NCBI GenBank assembly: GCA_039915945.1
Contig: JBDSMH010000101.1
Span: 62,001 to 126,000 of the forward strand
Length of the DNA: 64,000 bases
DNA from: DATLFA01 sp039915945
Lineage (GTDB): Bacteria; Actinomycetota; Acidimicrobiia; Acidimicrobiales; WLNW01
Reading direction: 5' to 3'
Shown here piece after piece: positions 55,876 through 64,000 of this stretch. Position 1 is the stretch's first letter. Every line of letters begins with the position of its first letter. The translations under genes were made by a program, and so were the position numbers. The notes beneath the pieces are model-generated. The model was given only the letters and a program-made list of their open reading frames with translations, searched no databases and was not told where the DNA came from.

Positions 55876-56649
55876 GTGCGTCAACACGACCGGTGGCCGG
55901 AATCACTATTGATTGTTCGTCACGGCCAGAGCGCGGGCAATGTCGCTCGGGACTTCGCCGAGGCCAACGGCCACCCATTGATCGATATCGCACAGCGCGA
56001 CATGGACGTACCTCTGTCCGAACTCGGCGAGCGCCAGTCGCGGGCCGTCGGCCTTTGGCTCGCGTCCCTCGGCCGTCGGGCACCGTCGGTCGTTTTGACG
56101 TCGCCTTACGTGCGCGCCGAGCGCACCGCGTCGCTCGCATTGGCGGCCGCGGGGCTCGACCTGCCGTCGGTTCTCGACGAACGGTTGCGAGAGCGCGAAT
56201 TTGGCGTTCTCGACCGCTTGACCAAGGCGGGGATACAAGCGAAGTATCCCGAGCAGGTCGAGGCTCGCAGTCGAATCGGCAAGTTCTACCATCGTCCTCC
56301 CGGCGGCGAGAGTTGGTGCGACGTGGCGTTGCGAGTGCGCAGCGTGCTCGACAGCGTCACTCGAGAACACAGCGGCCAACGGGTGATGATCGTTGCGCAT
56401 CAGGTAGTCATCATGATGTTTCGCCCGCGAGCAGCACGCCGCCTGGCGTCTCACGCGAGCCACCGACGACCACCACTTGGCCTCGAGCGTGCTTGTCGGC
56501 CGTGGACCCGACCGCCGGCAGCGGCATCTCACGCAGCAGCGGCGGCACTACTTCGAGTTCGCTCGAAAGCTGATTTCACTCGGCGCACGCGAGGCGTTGC
56601 ACCAGCCATAGCGCGTCGGCGACCGCATGACCTTCGTAGTCGTTGTTGA
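55876..56649 (+). CDS. Histidine phosphatase (phosphoglycerate-mutase-like), C-terminus probably frameshifted
   Basis: The first 180 residues are good family sequence: LLIVRHGQSAGNVARDFAEA (catalytic RHG), SELGERQSRAVGLWLASLGR, TSPYVRAERTASLALAAAGL, DERLREREFGVLDRLTKAGI, PGGESWCDVALRVRSVLD and RVMIVAHQVVIMMF (second His). After FRPRAARRLASHASHRRPPL the sequence is Arg/Ala-rich and overlaps the opposite DUF72 gene. The next frame reads REQHAAWRLTRATDDHHLAS and SVLVGRG, more like the normal end. One base change near 56422 would explain it. Confidence 0.8.
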   Translation: MRQHDRWPESLLIVRHGQSAGNVARDFAEANGHPLIDIAQRDMDVPLSELGERQSRAVGLWLASLGRRAPSVVLTSPYVRAERTASLALAAAGLDLPSVLDERLREREFGVLDRLTKAGIQAKYPEQVEARSRIGKFYHRPPGGESWCDVALRVRSVLDSVTREHSGQRVMIVAHQVVIMMFRPRAARRLASHASHRRPPLGLERACRPWTRPPAAASHAAAAALLRVRSKADFTRRTRGVAPAIARRRPHDLRSRC

Positions 56650-57349
56650 AGTAGGCGTAGACATCGTGTCCACCGGCGAGCCAATCGCTCATCAGCGAGG
56701 CCGCCGGCTCCAGCCGACGAGGACCGTAGCGTCCGTGGTATTTCCTCTCCATCGCAGCGGGTCCGTGGAAGCGGACGTACACCCAGTCGGTGGTGCGAAT
56801 CCACGGATGATCTTCGAGCAAGTCGTGGAGGCACAGCGCGGCACCGTGGCGTCGAAGCACGTCGAACACGTCGTCATCTAGCCATGAAGGGTCACGCAGT
56901 TCGACTGCCCATCGCAGCTCCGGTGCCATAGCTATGGCGACCGTCAGGAACTCGTCCAGGCGTCCGACGTTGCGCTTCCATCGAGGCGGTAATTGGACAA
57001 CCGTCGGTCCAAGTGCAGGCCCCAGCCGTCGCGCTCGATCGAGATGGTTGGGTAGCCACGACGAGGCATCGATGAGCTTCATTCGATGTGATCCGAACGC
57101 GCCCAATTTCATCGAATAGACGAAGCCGGGGGGCGCCTCTGCCGCCCATCGCTCGACCGTCGAGACGTTTGGCAATCGGTAGAAGGTGGTGTTCAACTCG
57201 ACTGTCTCGAAGAGCGATGCGTAGCGCGCGAACCACTTTCGCTTCGCGAGCCCGTCGGGGTATACGACACCGCGCCAATCGTCGTAAGCCCAGCCCGAAC
57301 AGCCGACGTGCGCGCTCGCGGGTACGTTGACGGTCCACTGCTTCGCCAT
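56576..57349 (-). CDS. DUF72-family protein (YecE-like)
   Basis: 257 residues from MAKQWTVNVPASAHVGCSGW. AYDDWRGVVYPDGLAKRKWF, ETVELNTTFYRLPNVSTVER, FVYSMKLGAFGSHRMKLIDA, PTVVQLPPRWKRNVGRLDEF, VELRDPSWLDDDVFDVLRRH, TDWVYVRFHGPAAMERKYHG and DVYAYFNNDYEGHAVADALW: a complete canonical DUF72 protein. The conserved RFHG and FNND motifs line the barrel. Role unknown; in actinobacteria these often lie near LigD/Ku genes, as here. Confidence 0.92.
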   Translation of the reverse strand: MAKQWTVNVPASAHVGCSGWAYDDWRGVVYPDGLAKRKWFARYASLFETVELNTTFYRLPNVSTVERWAAEAPPGFVYSMKLGAFGSHRMKLIDASSWLPNHLDRARRLGPALGPTVVQLPPRWKRNVGRLDEFLTVAIAMAPELRWAVELRDPSWLDDDVFDVLRRHGAALCLHDLLEDHPWIRTTDWVYVRFHGPAAMERKYHGRYGPRRLEPAASLMSDWLAGGHDVYAYFNNDYEGHAVADALWLVQRLACAE

Positions 57350-57364
57350 GAACGCCTTTGCCCG

Positions 57365-60300
57365 TCAGGACGCAGACGCAAACCATCCGTTGATATCGAC
57401 GATCAGTTCTGTGAATCCGTGAGCGAAGAAGCAGATGGTTCCCACAGTGGAGACCGGCGCGATCACTGCGTTGGCGATCGTCTGTCTCTGCGAATAGTTG
57501 ACCGAGGACACCTGCTCGCGCACGCCACATGCATAGACAGTGACGAAGCCCGCTTCAGACGGGTCGGTGACGGTGACGTTCAAGGACACGGCAGCAACGC
57601 CCGCCGCCGGGACAAGGCCATCAAGCCCTGTCGCGTGAACCTGCAATATGTAGTCGCCACCGAGCTTCGACTTGGGGACTACCCGCAATGCGTCGGGTTC
57701 GGTGACTCGCGTGTCCAAAAGGCGTTGCGGACTGAACCCGACGAATCCGGCTGATGTCTTGAACCAACCATTTATGTCGACAACGAGGTCGGTCTTGCTT
57801 TGCGAGTAGAAGCAAATGGTGCCCCGCGGCGAGATCGGAGCGATTACCGAGTTGGCGACGGTTTGACCTGCTACGTAGTTGACGCTCGACACGGCCGCCC
57901 GGGTCCCGCACGCGTACACAGTGATGAACCCGTCGGCAGCTGGATTCGTGACGGTCACGTTGAGCGACACCGAATCGACTCCGCTGGCGGGAACGAACCC
58001 CGCGAGATCGGTCACATTCACCTCGATCATGCCATCACTCGGGATCGGTACGTTGGCCACGGATCCCAACAGCTGATCGTTCGCGCCGACGCGCGTATCG
58101 AACAGTCGCTTGGGTCCGATCGGGGTGAACGCCTGACCGCTAGGTAGCCAGCCGTTTATATCGACGATGATGTCTGCGAGCGACGACGCGTAGAAGCACA
58201 CGGTGCCGGTCGAAGAAACCGGTGTGATCACTGCGTTGGCGACTGTCTGTGCGATGCTGAAGTTGACGCTCGACACCGCCTCTCGCACGCCGCACGCGTA
58301 CACGGTCAAGAAACCTGCGGCCTCGGGGTTGGTGACCGTCACGTTGAGCGACACCGCGCCTACACCGTTGGCCGGCACATAGCCGGGGAGATCGGTGAGC
58401 TGTACCGCGAGCTCGAGGGTGCGCCCGATCTGCGCCATGGGAACGCTACGAAGTACGCCCGGTGAAAACCCGATGCGCGTGTCGAAAACGCGCTTCGGGC
58501 CCACTGTTACCACCGCCACCGGTTGTGTGGGCGTTATCGGCTGGGTTGTCGGTGGCGCGGTGGTTGTCGGCGGTCCAGTGGTTGTCGGTGACGTTGCCGA
58601 AAAGGTGACGGCGATGGTTTGTGTGGCGGTGCTGATGTTGCCGGCCGGATCCGCGACGGACGCGACTGCGACGTGGGTCCCGTACGAGAGCGTCGTCGGC
58701 GTTACGTTCCACGTGCCGTCAGGCTGCACGAGCGCGGTTCGGGTTTGGCCGGCGACGGTGACGGTCACGACCGACGCGACCGCTGCCGGTGTAGCGCCGG
58801 CGATCGTTGGCGTTTGGTCATCGGTCGACACGGAGCCGCCGCCCGCGATCGAGATACCGGGAGCGACTGTGTCGATGGTGAGTGACTGGGTTGCCGATCT
58901 GGTGTTGCCCGCGGCATCCGTAACCGAGACCACGATGGGGTGCACGCCGTCGCTCAACGCGGCGGCGTTCTCGGACCAGGTTCCGTCACCGTGCACGCTC
59001 GACGACGTCACGACGCCAGAGACCGAGAGTGTCAGCGACGCGCCCGAATCGCTGGACGATCCGCTGATCGTGGGGGAAGGATCGTTGGTCAACGCGTTCG
59101 CGCCGCCGATGATCGTTACCGACGGCGCGACGGTGTCGACAACCAACGACTGCGTCTCGCTCGCTGGGTTTCCGGCTTCGTCGACGACCGATGCGGTGAC
59201 GGTCCAGGTGCCGTCGGCAACCGTCGTCGGCGTGATGTTCCATGATCCGTCTGTTTGGACAAGTGTTGTCCGAGTCTGGCCCGCGACGGTGAGCGTCACC
59301 ACCGACATCGATGGGACATCGGAGGACCCGACGATCGTCGGCGTGGCATCGTTCGTCAGTCTTGTTGGTCCATCGTCGAAGCCGATGACTGGTGGCACCG
59401 TGTCGACCGTGAGCATTTGGCTGTCGGATCCGATGTTGCCCACCGCGTCGACGACCGTCGCGTTGACTGTGTAGGCGCCGTTGCTCATGGGCGCCGCGGT
59501 CACGGTCCAGGTGCCGTTGCTCTGCACCGTAGTAGTCAACGGCTGTGACCCGATCGTCACGGTGATCGACGCCGGTAGGTCGACCGATGTGTGGCCCGTG
59601 AGAACGGGAGTGTCGGTGGTGGTGATCGCCGTTGCGCCGCCGTCGAGAGTAACAACTGGCGGGGCGGAGTAGAACTGGTTGCTGTCGGTGGCGATCGCGC
59701 CGGTCCTGGCGAGCGCTCGACCGTTGAAGGTCGTGCCGGCGCCAACGCCGATCGCGGCTGCTGTCATCAGAGTGCCAGCGAAACTCGATCCGGCCCCGAT
59801 TGCCCCGGCGCCGTCCACCTGCCAGAACACATTCTTCGCCTGCGCACTGTTAGTCAAAATGACCTTGGAACTGGCGGCGGTTGTCAGTGCTCCGCCTACC
59901 TGAAAAATGAACACTGCGTTCGGGTTGCCGTCGCCATTCAGTGTCACCGTGCCGGTGTTGCCAACGGCAGCTGCGTTCGTGTGCACGCCCGGATGCAACG
60001 TCAACCCGATGAGGTCTGCTGCGAGCGGGAAGTCGGTCGCCCGTCCGGCTGCCTCGGCGTACGCGCTTACAAGGCTGGCGTGCGCGGCCACGACCGCAGC
60101 GGCGCCCGACGCGTGCAAGGTGCCCCGCACCAGCCCTGGTGGGAATCCCGTGACGAGACCGGTCGGGGCGAGTACACCCAGATCGCCGCGCACAACGGTG
60201 ACGTCTCCCGTGACGGTGTTGCCGACCGAGGCACCCGCCAGGATCGCGAATGGCGCCGCGGCGCCAAGATCGATCGCAGCAGGCGCTGCCGCGTCGGCGC

Positions 60301-60388
60301 GAGTCGGGACCACGAGCGTTACGGCGGCCAAGGTGGATACGGCAAGGACTGCGCGAAGCAGACGTGCCGTCCGAGAGGAAGCAGTCAT
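57365..60388 (-). CDS. Secreted ice-binding protein (DUF3494) with Ig-like and FDTR repeats
   Basis: 1007 residues. A signal peptide (1-34, ending RADA) precedes a DUF3494 domain (about 36-240): APFAILAGASVGNTVTGDVT, TLHPGVHTNAAAVGNTGTVT, LNGDGNPNAVFIFQVGGALT, KNVFWQVDGAGAIGAGSSFA, GTLMTAAAIGVGAGTTFNGR, the beta-solenoid of type I ice-binding proteins. Then come four Ig-like repeats (VDTVPPVIGFDDG..., LTNDATPTI..., TDGSWNITPTTVADGTWTVT), a Thr/Pro linker, and three repeats of about 125 residues each opening with FDTR and closing VDINGW, with two Cys each. The layout fits a large exported adhesin that binds ice. Confidence 0.92.
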   Translation of the reverse strand: MTASSRTARLLRAVLAVSTLAAVTLVVPTRADAAAPAAIDLGAAAPFAILAGASVGNTVTGDVTVVRGDLGVLAPTGLVTGFPPGLVRGTLHASGAAAVVAAHASLVSAYAEAAGRATDFPLAADLIGLTLHPGVHTNAAAVGNTGTVTLNGDGNPNAVFIFQVGGALTTAASSKVILTNSAQAKNVFWQVDGAGAIGAGSSFAGTLMTAAAIGVGAGTTFNGRALARTGAIATDSNQFYSAPPVVTLDGGATAITTTDTPVLTGHTSVDLPASITVTIGSQPLTTTVQSNGTWTVTAAPMSNGAYTVNATVVDAVGNIGSDSQMLTVDTVPPVIGFDDGPTRLTNDATPTIVGSSDVPSMSVVTLTVAGQTRTTLVQTDGSWNITPTTVADGTWTVTASVVDEAGNPASETQSLVVDTVAPSVTIIGGANALTNDPSPTISGSSSDSGASLTLSVSGVVTSSSVHGDGTWSENAAALSDGVHPIVVSVTDAAGNTRSATQSLTIDTVAPGISIAGGGSVSTDDQTPTIAGATPAAVASVVTVTVAGQTRTALVQPDGTWNVTPTTLSYGTHVAVASVADPAGNISTATQTIAVTFSATSPTTTGPPTTTAPPTTQPITPTQPVAVVTVGPKRVFDTRIGFSPGVLRSVPMAQIGRTLELAVQLTDLPGYVPANGVGAVSLNVTVTNPEAAGFLTVYACGVREAVSSVNFSIAQTVANAVITPVSSTGTVCFYASSLADIIVDINGWLPSGQAFTPIGPKRLFDTRVGANDQLLGSVANVPIPSDGMIEVNVTDLAGFVPASGVDSVSLNVTVTNPAADGFITVYACGTRAAVSSVNYVAGQTVANSVIAPISPRGTICFYSQSKTDLVVDINGWFKTSAGFVGFSPQRLLDTRVTEPDALRVVPKSKLGGDYILQVHATGLDGLVPAAGVAAVSLNVTVTDPSEAGFVTVYACGVREQVSSVNYSQRQTIANAVIAPVSTVGTICFFAHGFTELIVDINGWFASAS

Positions 60389-60664
60389 TGAAGCTCGTTT
60401 CGGGCTGCAGGGGCATCACCACCAGCAGCACCGCCCCGCTTTGATTACCCCGAGCGGGAAACGACCTTCTGAACAAGCCACTGCGGAACGAACACGACGA
60501 CGAGTCGAGCACCGTCCGGAAGCCAGCAATAGGTGGATGTCGGCACCCGTTGCCCGACTCATCGGCGCGTTGCGGTCACAACTTAGGGAATTTCTTGGAA
60601 TCTCGGTTCGGCCAAGGACCGGCCCTGACGCACTAGACCGACAGTCGACTGTTAGGGGACCGTG

Positions 60665-61585
60665 ATGCGGGTTGCGTTCATCGGGTTGGGGAACATGGGC
60701 GGCCCGATGGCCCTACGCATCCACCGCGCCGGTCACGAACTCGCTGTCCACGACCAGCGCCGTGACGTCGCGGCGGCCCTCGAGCAGGCCGGCGCACGAT
60801 GGGCGGGGAGTGTCGCCGAGGTCGTCGACGGCGCCGAGGTGATCTGCCTGTCGCTGCCGGGTCCGCGACAGGTAGACGCAGTGGTCAACGGCGTCGGTGG
60901 TGTCGTGGCGCACATGAAGCCCGGCGCGGTGTTGGTCGATCACACGACCAACGGGCTCGACACCGTGTATCAAGTTGCCCATCAGTGCGCGGAAGCCGGC
61001 CTCGGGTTTCTCGACGCGCCGGTCTCGGGGGGCAGTGCCGGCGCGAACGCCGGGACTCTCGTCGCGATGGTCGGCGGAAGCAGCAATGACCTTCGTTTCG
61101 CCCGACCCGTGTTGGAGGCGTTCGCCGATCCTGTATTGCACCTCGGCGCCGTAGGCACGGGCACCGTCGCCAAGCTCGTCAACAATCAGCTGTATCTGTG
61201 CGGTGAAGTGCTGTTCCAGGAAGGCGTGGTCCTCGCGTCGAAGGCGGGTATCGATCCGTCGGTTCTCTTGGCGATGCTGGAGCGGACCGGTGTCGCCGCG
61301 ACACATGTGCGAACGGGTCCTCGCATGTTGGCTCGTGAGTTCGAAGGGGATGGGTTCGCGCTCGCGTTGGCCGAAAAGGACATCGCCATGGCTCTGGCTG
61401 CCGGCCGTGAGCTCGATGTGCCGCTCTCGACAACCGGTGCCGCGCACCAACGCTTCGTCGAAGCACTCGCCGCAGGAATGGGAGCGCAGCGCTCGTTCGC
61501 CACGCTGACCATGATCGAACGTGCCGCCGGTTTCGAAGTGCCAATGGTTGCGCGACGACGTGAGGAAACTCCCGATGGACCTTGA
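60665..61585 (+). CDS. 3-hydroxyisobutyrate dehydrogenase-family NAD(P)-binding oxidoreductase
   Basis: 306 residues from MRVAFIGLGNMGGPMALRIH (dinucleotide loop GLGNMG). ICLSLPGPRQVDAVVNGVGG, GFLDAPVSGGSAGANAGTLV (substrate motif), GAVGTGTVAKLVNNQLYLCG with the catalytic Lys in KLVNN, and EKDIAMALAAGRELDVPLST at the C-terminus. The family oxidises beta-hydroxyacids. Its 3' end overlaps the SDR gene by 11 bases, with a TetR gene next, suggesting a regulated catabolic operon. A GTG at 60662 is adjacent. Confidence 0.9.
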   Translation: MRVAFIGLGNMGGPMALRIHRAGHELAVHDQRRDVAAALEQAGARWAGSVAEVVDGAEVICLSLPGPRQVDAVVNGVGGVVAHMKPGAVLVDHTTNGLDTVYQVAHQCAEAGLGFLDAPVSGGSAGANAGTLVAMVGGSSNDLRFARPVLEAFADPVLHLGAVGTGTVAKLVNNQLYLCGEVLFQEGVVLASKAGIDPSVLLAMLERTGVAATHVRTGPRMLAREFEGDGFALALAEKDIAMALAAGRELDVPLSTTGAAHQRFVEALAAGMGAQRSFATLTMIERAAGFEVPMVARRREETPDGP

Positions 61586-62336
61586 GGGACGAACTGCATT
61601 CATCACCGGAGCGGGTGGAGGCATCGGTACGGCCGTCGCGTTGGCGCTCGCCGCGCGCGGCGTCGATGTGATCGCGGTCGATCGCGACATGGACGCCGCG
61701 GGTGCGACCGCGACGTCGGTAGGTCGAACTGGTCGTGAGGCCATAGCGGTTCGCTCGGATGTCGCGACGAATGCCGACGTGACCGCAGCGGTCGCGGTCG
61801 GGCTCGACCGCTTCGGCAAGATCGACATTTGCGTGAATGCGGTCGGTGTCGGCGGCGTCGCGCGCGTCGTTGACCACCCCGACGAATTGTGGCATCAGGT
61901 CATCTCGATCAACTTGACGAGCGCGTTCCTCGTCTGTCGAGCCGTGCTTCCGTCGATGATCGACCGGGGCCGCGGACGAATCGTGAACATCACGTCGCGC
62001 GCCGCGTATCGCAGCAGTGCCGGCACCGCGGCCTACGCGGCGTCGAAAGGCGGCCTCCTCGCGTTCTCGTGGGTACTCGCGGTCGAGGCCGGCGAGCACG
62101 GCATCATCGTGAACAACGTCGCCCCGGGAACCACGCTGACGCCGATGGTCGAAAAAGGAATCGGCGGACCCGAGGCACAACTTCGTGAAGCGGTGCAATC
62201 GGGCGTACTGATCCAGCCGCCGCGTCTCGCCGATCCGTCGGAAATCGCCGCCGCGGTCGTGTTCCTCTGTGGGCCGGGCAGTGATTTCACGACCGGTACC
62301 ACTCTGCATGTCAATGGTGGCGCATACTGCGCATGA
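61575..62336 (+). CDS. SDR-family oxidoreductase
   Basis: 253 residues from MDLEGRTAFITGAGGGIGTA (TGAGGGIG). VCVNAVGVGGV-like NNAG equivalent (ICVNAVGVGG), IVNITSRAAYRSSAGTAAYA (Ser, and Tyr in AAYAASKGG) and FTTGTTLHVNGGAYCA at the C-terminus. Residues D38-R39 after the second strand suggest NAD preference. Operonic with the dehydrogenase before it; a GAGGAAAC site precedes the ATG. Confidence 0.9.
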   Translation: MDLEGRTAFITGAGGGIGTAVALALAARGVDVIAVDRDMDAAGATATSVGRTGREAIAVRSDVATNADVTAAVAVGLDRFGKIDICVNAVGVGGVARVVDHPDELWHQVISINLTSAFLVCRAVLPSMIDRGRGRIVNITSRAAYRSSAGTAAYAASKGGLLAFSWVLAVEAGEHGIIVNNVAPGTTLTPMVEKGIGGPEAQLREAVQSGVLIQPPRLADPSEIAAAVVFLCGPGSDFTTGTTLHVNGGAYCA

Positions 62337-62391
62337 GCGCAGGCAAGCCACGATCGGGGGACGGCCCGCCGCTATCGTTGGGTCGGGAGAC

Positions 62392-63030
62392 ATGAGCAAC
62401 GCGGCAGATCGAGATCTGGGTCGTGACAAGCACATGGTCCCCATGACCGACCGCAAAGCCGAGATCGTCGGCGTGGCCGGTCGCCTCATGGCCGAGCGGG
62501 GCATCGACGGCGCATCACTGCGTCACATCGGTGACGCAGTCGGAATGCGGCGCGGCAGCCTCTACGCGCATTTCGATGCGAAAGAAGAAATCGTGGAGCT
62601 CGTATTGGGCCCGGCGTTGGCGGCATTGCGCGACGTGCTCAGCGAACCGCCCGAGCCCGGCCAGAGCGCGCTCAATCACCTGCGAGCCCGCTTCCAGGCT
62701 GCGGTCGAGTGCACCATCGAATATCGCGACGCCTTTTTGATCCTGTTTCAAGACCGTCGCCTCATCGACGAAAGCGTCCTACTGCGGCCACTGTCCGATC
62801 AGGCCAACGCAATCACTCCGCTTTGGATCAAGCTCATCGAGGCAGGCCAAGCCGAAGGGTCGCTGCGATCTGATCTGCACCCGACCACCATTGCGCTCGG
62901 CCTGTACGCGTTGCTCGTGGCCGCGTTCTCGAACCGCCACCTCGGGCTCGAAGTGGCCGGCGGTCAGTTGGACTCCGATGCGATCGTGGGCCACGTCGTC
63001 ACGTTGTTCTTCGACGGCGTGCTGACCTGA
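62392..63030 (+). CDS. TetR-family transcriptional regulator
   Basis: 212 residues from MSNAADRDLGRDKHMVPMTD. HTH: MAERGIDGASLRHIGDAVGM followed by RRGSLYAHFDAKEEIVELVL. The ligand domain (FLILFQDRRLIDESVLLRPL, PLWIKLIEAGQAEGSLRSDL, LYALLVAAFSNRHLGLEVAG) is KstR2/FadR-like in outline, as seen in regulators of lipid or steroid catabolism; this is a weak hint. It lies 55 bases after the SDR gene in the same direction and probably controls the operon. Confidence 0.88.
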   Translation: MSNAADRDLGRDKHMVPMTDRKAEIVGVAGRLMAERGIDGASLRHIGDAVGMRRGSLYAHFDAKEEIVELVLGPALAALRDVLSEPPEPGQSALNHLRARFQAAVECTIEYRDAFLILFQDRRLIDESVLLRPLSDQANAITPLWIKLIEAGQAEGSLRSDLHPTTIALGLYALLVAAFSNRHLGLEVAGGQLDSDAIVGHVVTLFFDGVLT

Positions 63031-63310
63031 GCAGTCGCATCGACGATCGATCGCCAGACTCGTTCGGAGGTGAGCGGCATGTCGATGTGCGTGACGCCGA
63101 GGTGGGCGAGTGCATCGATGACTGCATTCTGAACCGCCGGGGTCGCGCCGATCGTACCGGATTCACCGATGCCTTTGACGCCGAGCGGATTCATGTGGGT
63201 GGGAGTAACCGTCGTTCGCACATCGAAGCTCGGGAACTCGGCCGCGCTCGGAATGCCGTACTCGGCAAAGTTGGTGGCAAGAGGATTGCCCGCGTCGTCG
63301 TAGACAACCC
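62964..63310 (-). pseudogene. C-terminal fragment of a CoxL/xanthine-dehydrogenase large subunit
   Basis: From about 63310 the translation reads VVYDDAGNPLATNFAEYGIP, SAAEFPSFDVRTTVTPTHMN, PLGVKGIGESGTIGATPAVQ, NAVIDALAHLGVTHIDMPLT, the last 100 residues of molybdopterin hydroxylase large subunits, including the catalytic Glu in GIGESG. About 650 upstream residues are missing. Its end overlaps the TetR gene by 67 bases on the other strand. It cannot be functional. Confidence 0.82.
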
Positions 63311-63461
63311 GGTCCAGATGCAGACCATCTGGAACGACACCGCACCGAGCGCAATCATCCGGGCGGGTGAACCGACCGTCGTCTGGGGCAACAACGTGCA
63401 CGGCCTCACCTTCAACGGAGAGATCATCGTGCACTTCGACAAGGCCTACATCGCGAAGTAG
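63310..63461 (+). pseudogene. Possible C-terminal remnant of an NTF2-like protein
   Basis: An open frame ends VQMQTIWNDTAPSAIIRAGE, PTVVWGNNVHGLTFNGEIIV, HFDKAYIAK and a stop, with the strand pattern of a SnoaL/NTF2-like C-terminus. It abuts the start of the CoxL fragment on the opposite strand, so two gene ends are joined at about 63310. Family assignment is weak. Confidence 0.35.
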
Positions 63462-63479
63462 CGCAGTCGGCGAGCTCGA

Positions 63480-63662
63480 TCAGACGAGCAGTGGCTTCAC
63501 CCACGCAGAGAACTTCTCGCGCTGGAGCTCGGACGGTTCCAGCTTTTCGGCGGCGTCGACGAGGCGAGTCGTGGCGAGCCGAAACGCGGTATGGACAACT
63601 TGGTAAATCCGCGTGTCCGCCTGAGTTGAGCCCTGTGCGACCATGTATCGCACAGAACTCAA
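63480..63662 (-). CDS. Short ORF resembling a hemerythrin-like N-terminus (probable fragment)
   Basis: 60 residues: DTRIYQVVHTAFRLATTRLV and DAAEKLEPSELQ look like the first helix of HHE-domain proteins, but the rest (REKFSAWVKPLLV) does not contain the further iron ligands. Either a truncated gene or an unrelated small protein. Confidence 0.35.
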   Translation of the reverse strand: MSSVRYMVAQGSTQADTRIYQVVHTAFRLATTRLVDAAEKLEPSELQREKFSAWVKPLLV

Positions 63663-63669
63663 ACCCCGA

Positions 63670-64000
63670 TCACGCGTTCGCGCTCGGCGCGTTGGGATCC
63701 GCGGCGGAGATCATCCACGGCGTGCCGAAGCGGTCGACACACATGCCGAAAGCGGGCGAGAAGAACGTTGCCATGAGTGGTTGGGTCACCTGGCCGCCCT
63801 CGGCGAGCGCATCGAACACACGGCTGGCCTCGTCGGCCGTCTTCGGGCTGACGGAAACCTGAATGCCGGAAACGGTGATCGGCCCGTCGGTCATCGGGTC
63901 GTCGGACGCCATGAGCATGCCGCCGTCGATCATGAGGGCAGCGTGGACGATGAGGTCGGCCTTCTCGGGCGGCAAGTCGGCGGTATCGGGGGCATCGCCC
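63670..64000 (-). CDS. VOC-superfamily PhnB-like protein (5' end outside window)
   Basis: The visible 109 residues read ADLPPEKADLIVHAALMIDG, GMLMASDDPMTDGPITVSGI, ASRVFDALAEGGQVTQPLMA and TFFSPAFGMCVDRFGTPWMI, the C-terminal half of PhnB/3-demethylubiquinone methyltransferase-like proteins (glyoxalase fold). FGMCVDRFGTPWMI is the diagnostic end. The start lies beyond the right edge. Function in this family is mostly unknown. Confidence 0.88.
   Translation of the reverse strand, partial: GDAPDTADLPPEKADLIVHAALMIDGGMLMASDDPMTDGPITVSGIQVSVSPKTADEASRVFDALAEGGQVTQPLMATFFSPAFGMCVDRFGTPWMISAADPNAPSANA

Noticed and set aside
58395..59474. Plus-strand ORF of 359 residues (Val/Thr/Ala-rich) opposite the ice-binding gene
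   Set aside because: It is the antisense of Ig-like repeats, whose codon pattern leaves the reverse frame open; no start signal or family match.

Overview
The window is a high-GC chromosomal segment from an actinobacterium, most probably of the class Acidimicrobiia or a close relative. This rests on strong G/C third-codon bias, many GTG and leaderless-looking starts, an F420/LLM-type flavoenzyme, a Thr/Pro-rich secreted protein, repeats ending in 'DINGW' preceded by 'FDTR' on a secreted ice-binding protein, and a heliorhodopsin. No rRNA or marker protein is present, so the taxonomy is inference.

Left chromosomal part (1-15.4 kb): an MBL-fold protein that has lost its metal ligands, a helicase C-terminal-domain-like protein, an SDR/NTF2-like pair, lgt, an APH-like kinase, a serine hydrolase, a cyclase-domain protein, a probable solitary N6-adenine methylase, and a methionine operon (SAM riboswitch, metX, O-acetylhomoserine sulfhydrylase, Fpg/Nei glycosylase). 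After these come three Acidimicrobiia-style structural or secreted unknowns.

Accessory island (15.4-35.9 kb): a complete tRNA-Gly(GCC) gene is followed by four further copies of its 3' half (17656, 24035, 28827, 35893). They divide about 20 kb into tandem units of roughly 2.2, 6.4, 4.8 and 7.1 kb. Three of the four copies are preceded, at a nearly fixed distance, by the same 76-bp module, and a tyrosine recombinase, or a relic of one, begins about 105-155 bp after three of them. Only the 24.1-28.8 kb unit has an intact integrase. Cargo includes a DUF6932/Xre pair, a HigB/HigA-like pair, an excisionase-like HTH, duplicated DUF6933 and 'SDDDPIVVLELLP' genes, a TauD-type dioxygenase, a TetR/MMPL pair, a PfpI/NADP-reductase/TetR cluster, and relics of DUF3375 (JetA of Wadjet) and PIN-domain genes. 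The island looks like serial integration at one tRNA gene followed by decay.

Right chromosomal part (36-64 kb): Bax-inhibitor-like membrane protein, a frameshifted lipoprotein with a septum-formation-like domain, small membrane proteins, an LLM enzyme, a collapsed Mrp/Mnh antiporter operon, a heliorhodopsin divergent from an FAD oxidoreductase, a DrrAB-like ABC exporter, a partner-switching set (HATPase plus two STAS proteins), and a stress cluster (KatE with one frameshift, hemerythrin, hydrolase, LigD-like NHEJ protein, two DUF72 proteins). It continues with a 1007-residue ice-binding protein and a dehydrogenase/SDR/TetR operon, and ends in gene fragments and a partial VOC/PhnB protein. Light sensing, peroxide defence, double-strand-break repair and ice binding together suggest a sunlit, cold or freshwater habitat; this is inference.
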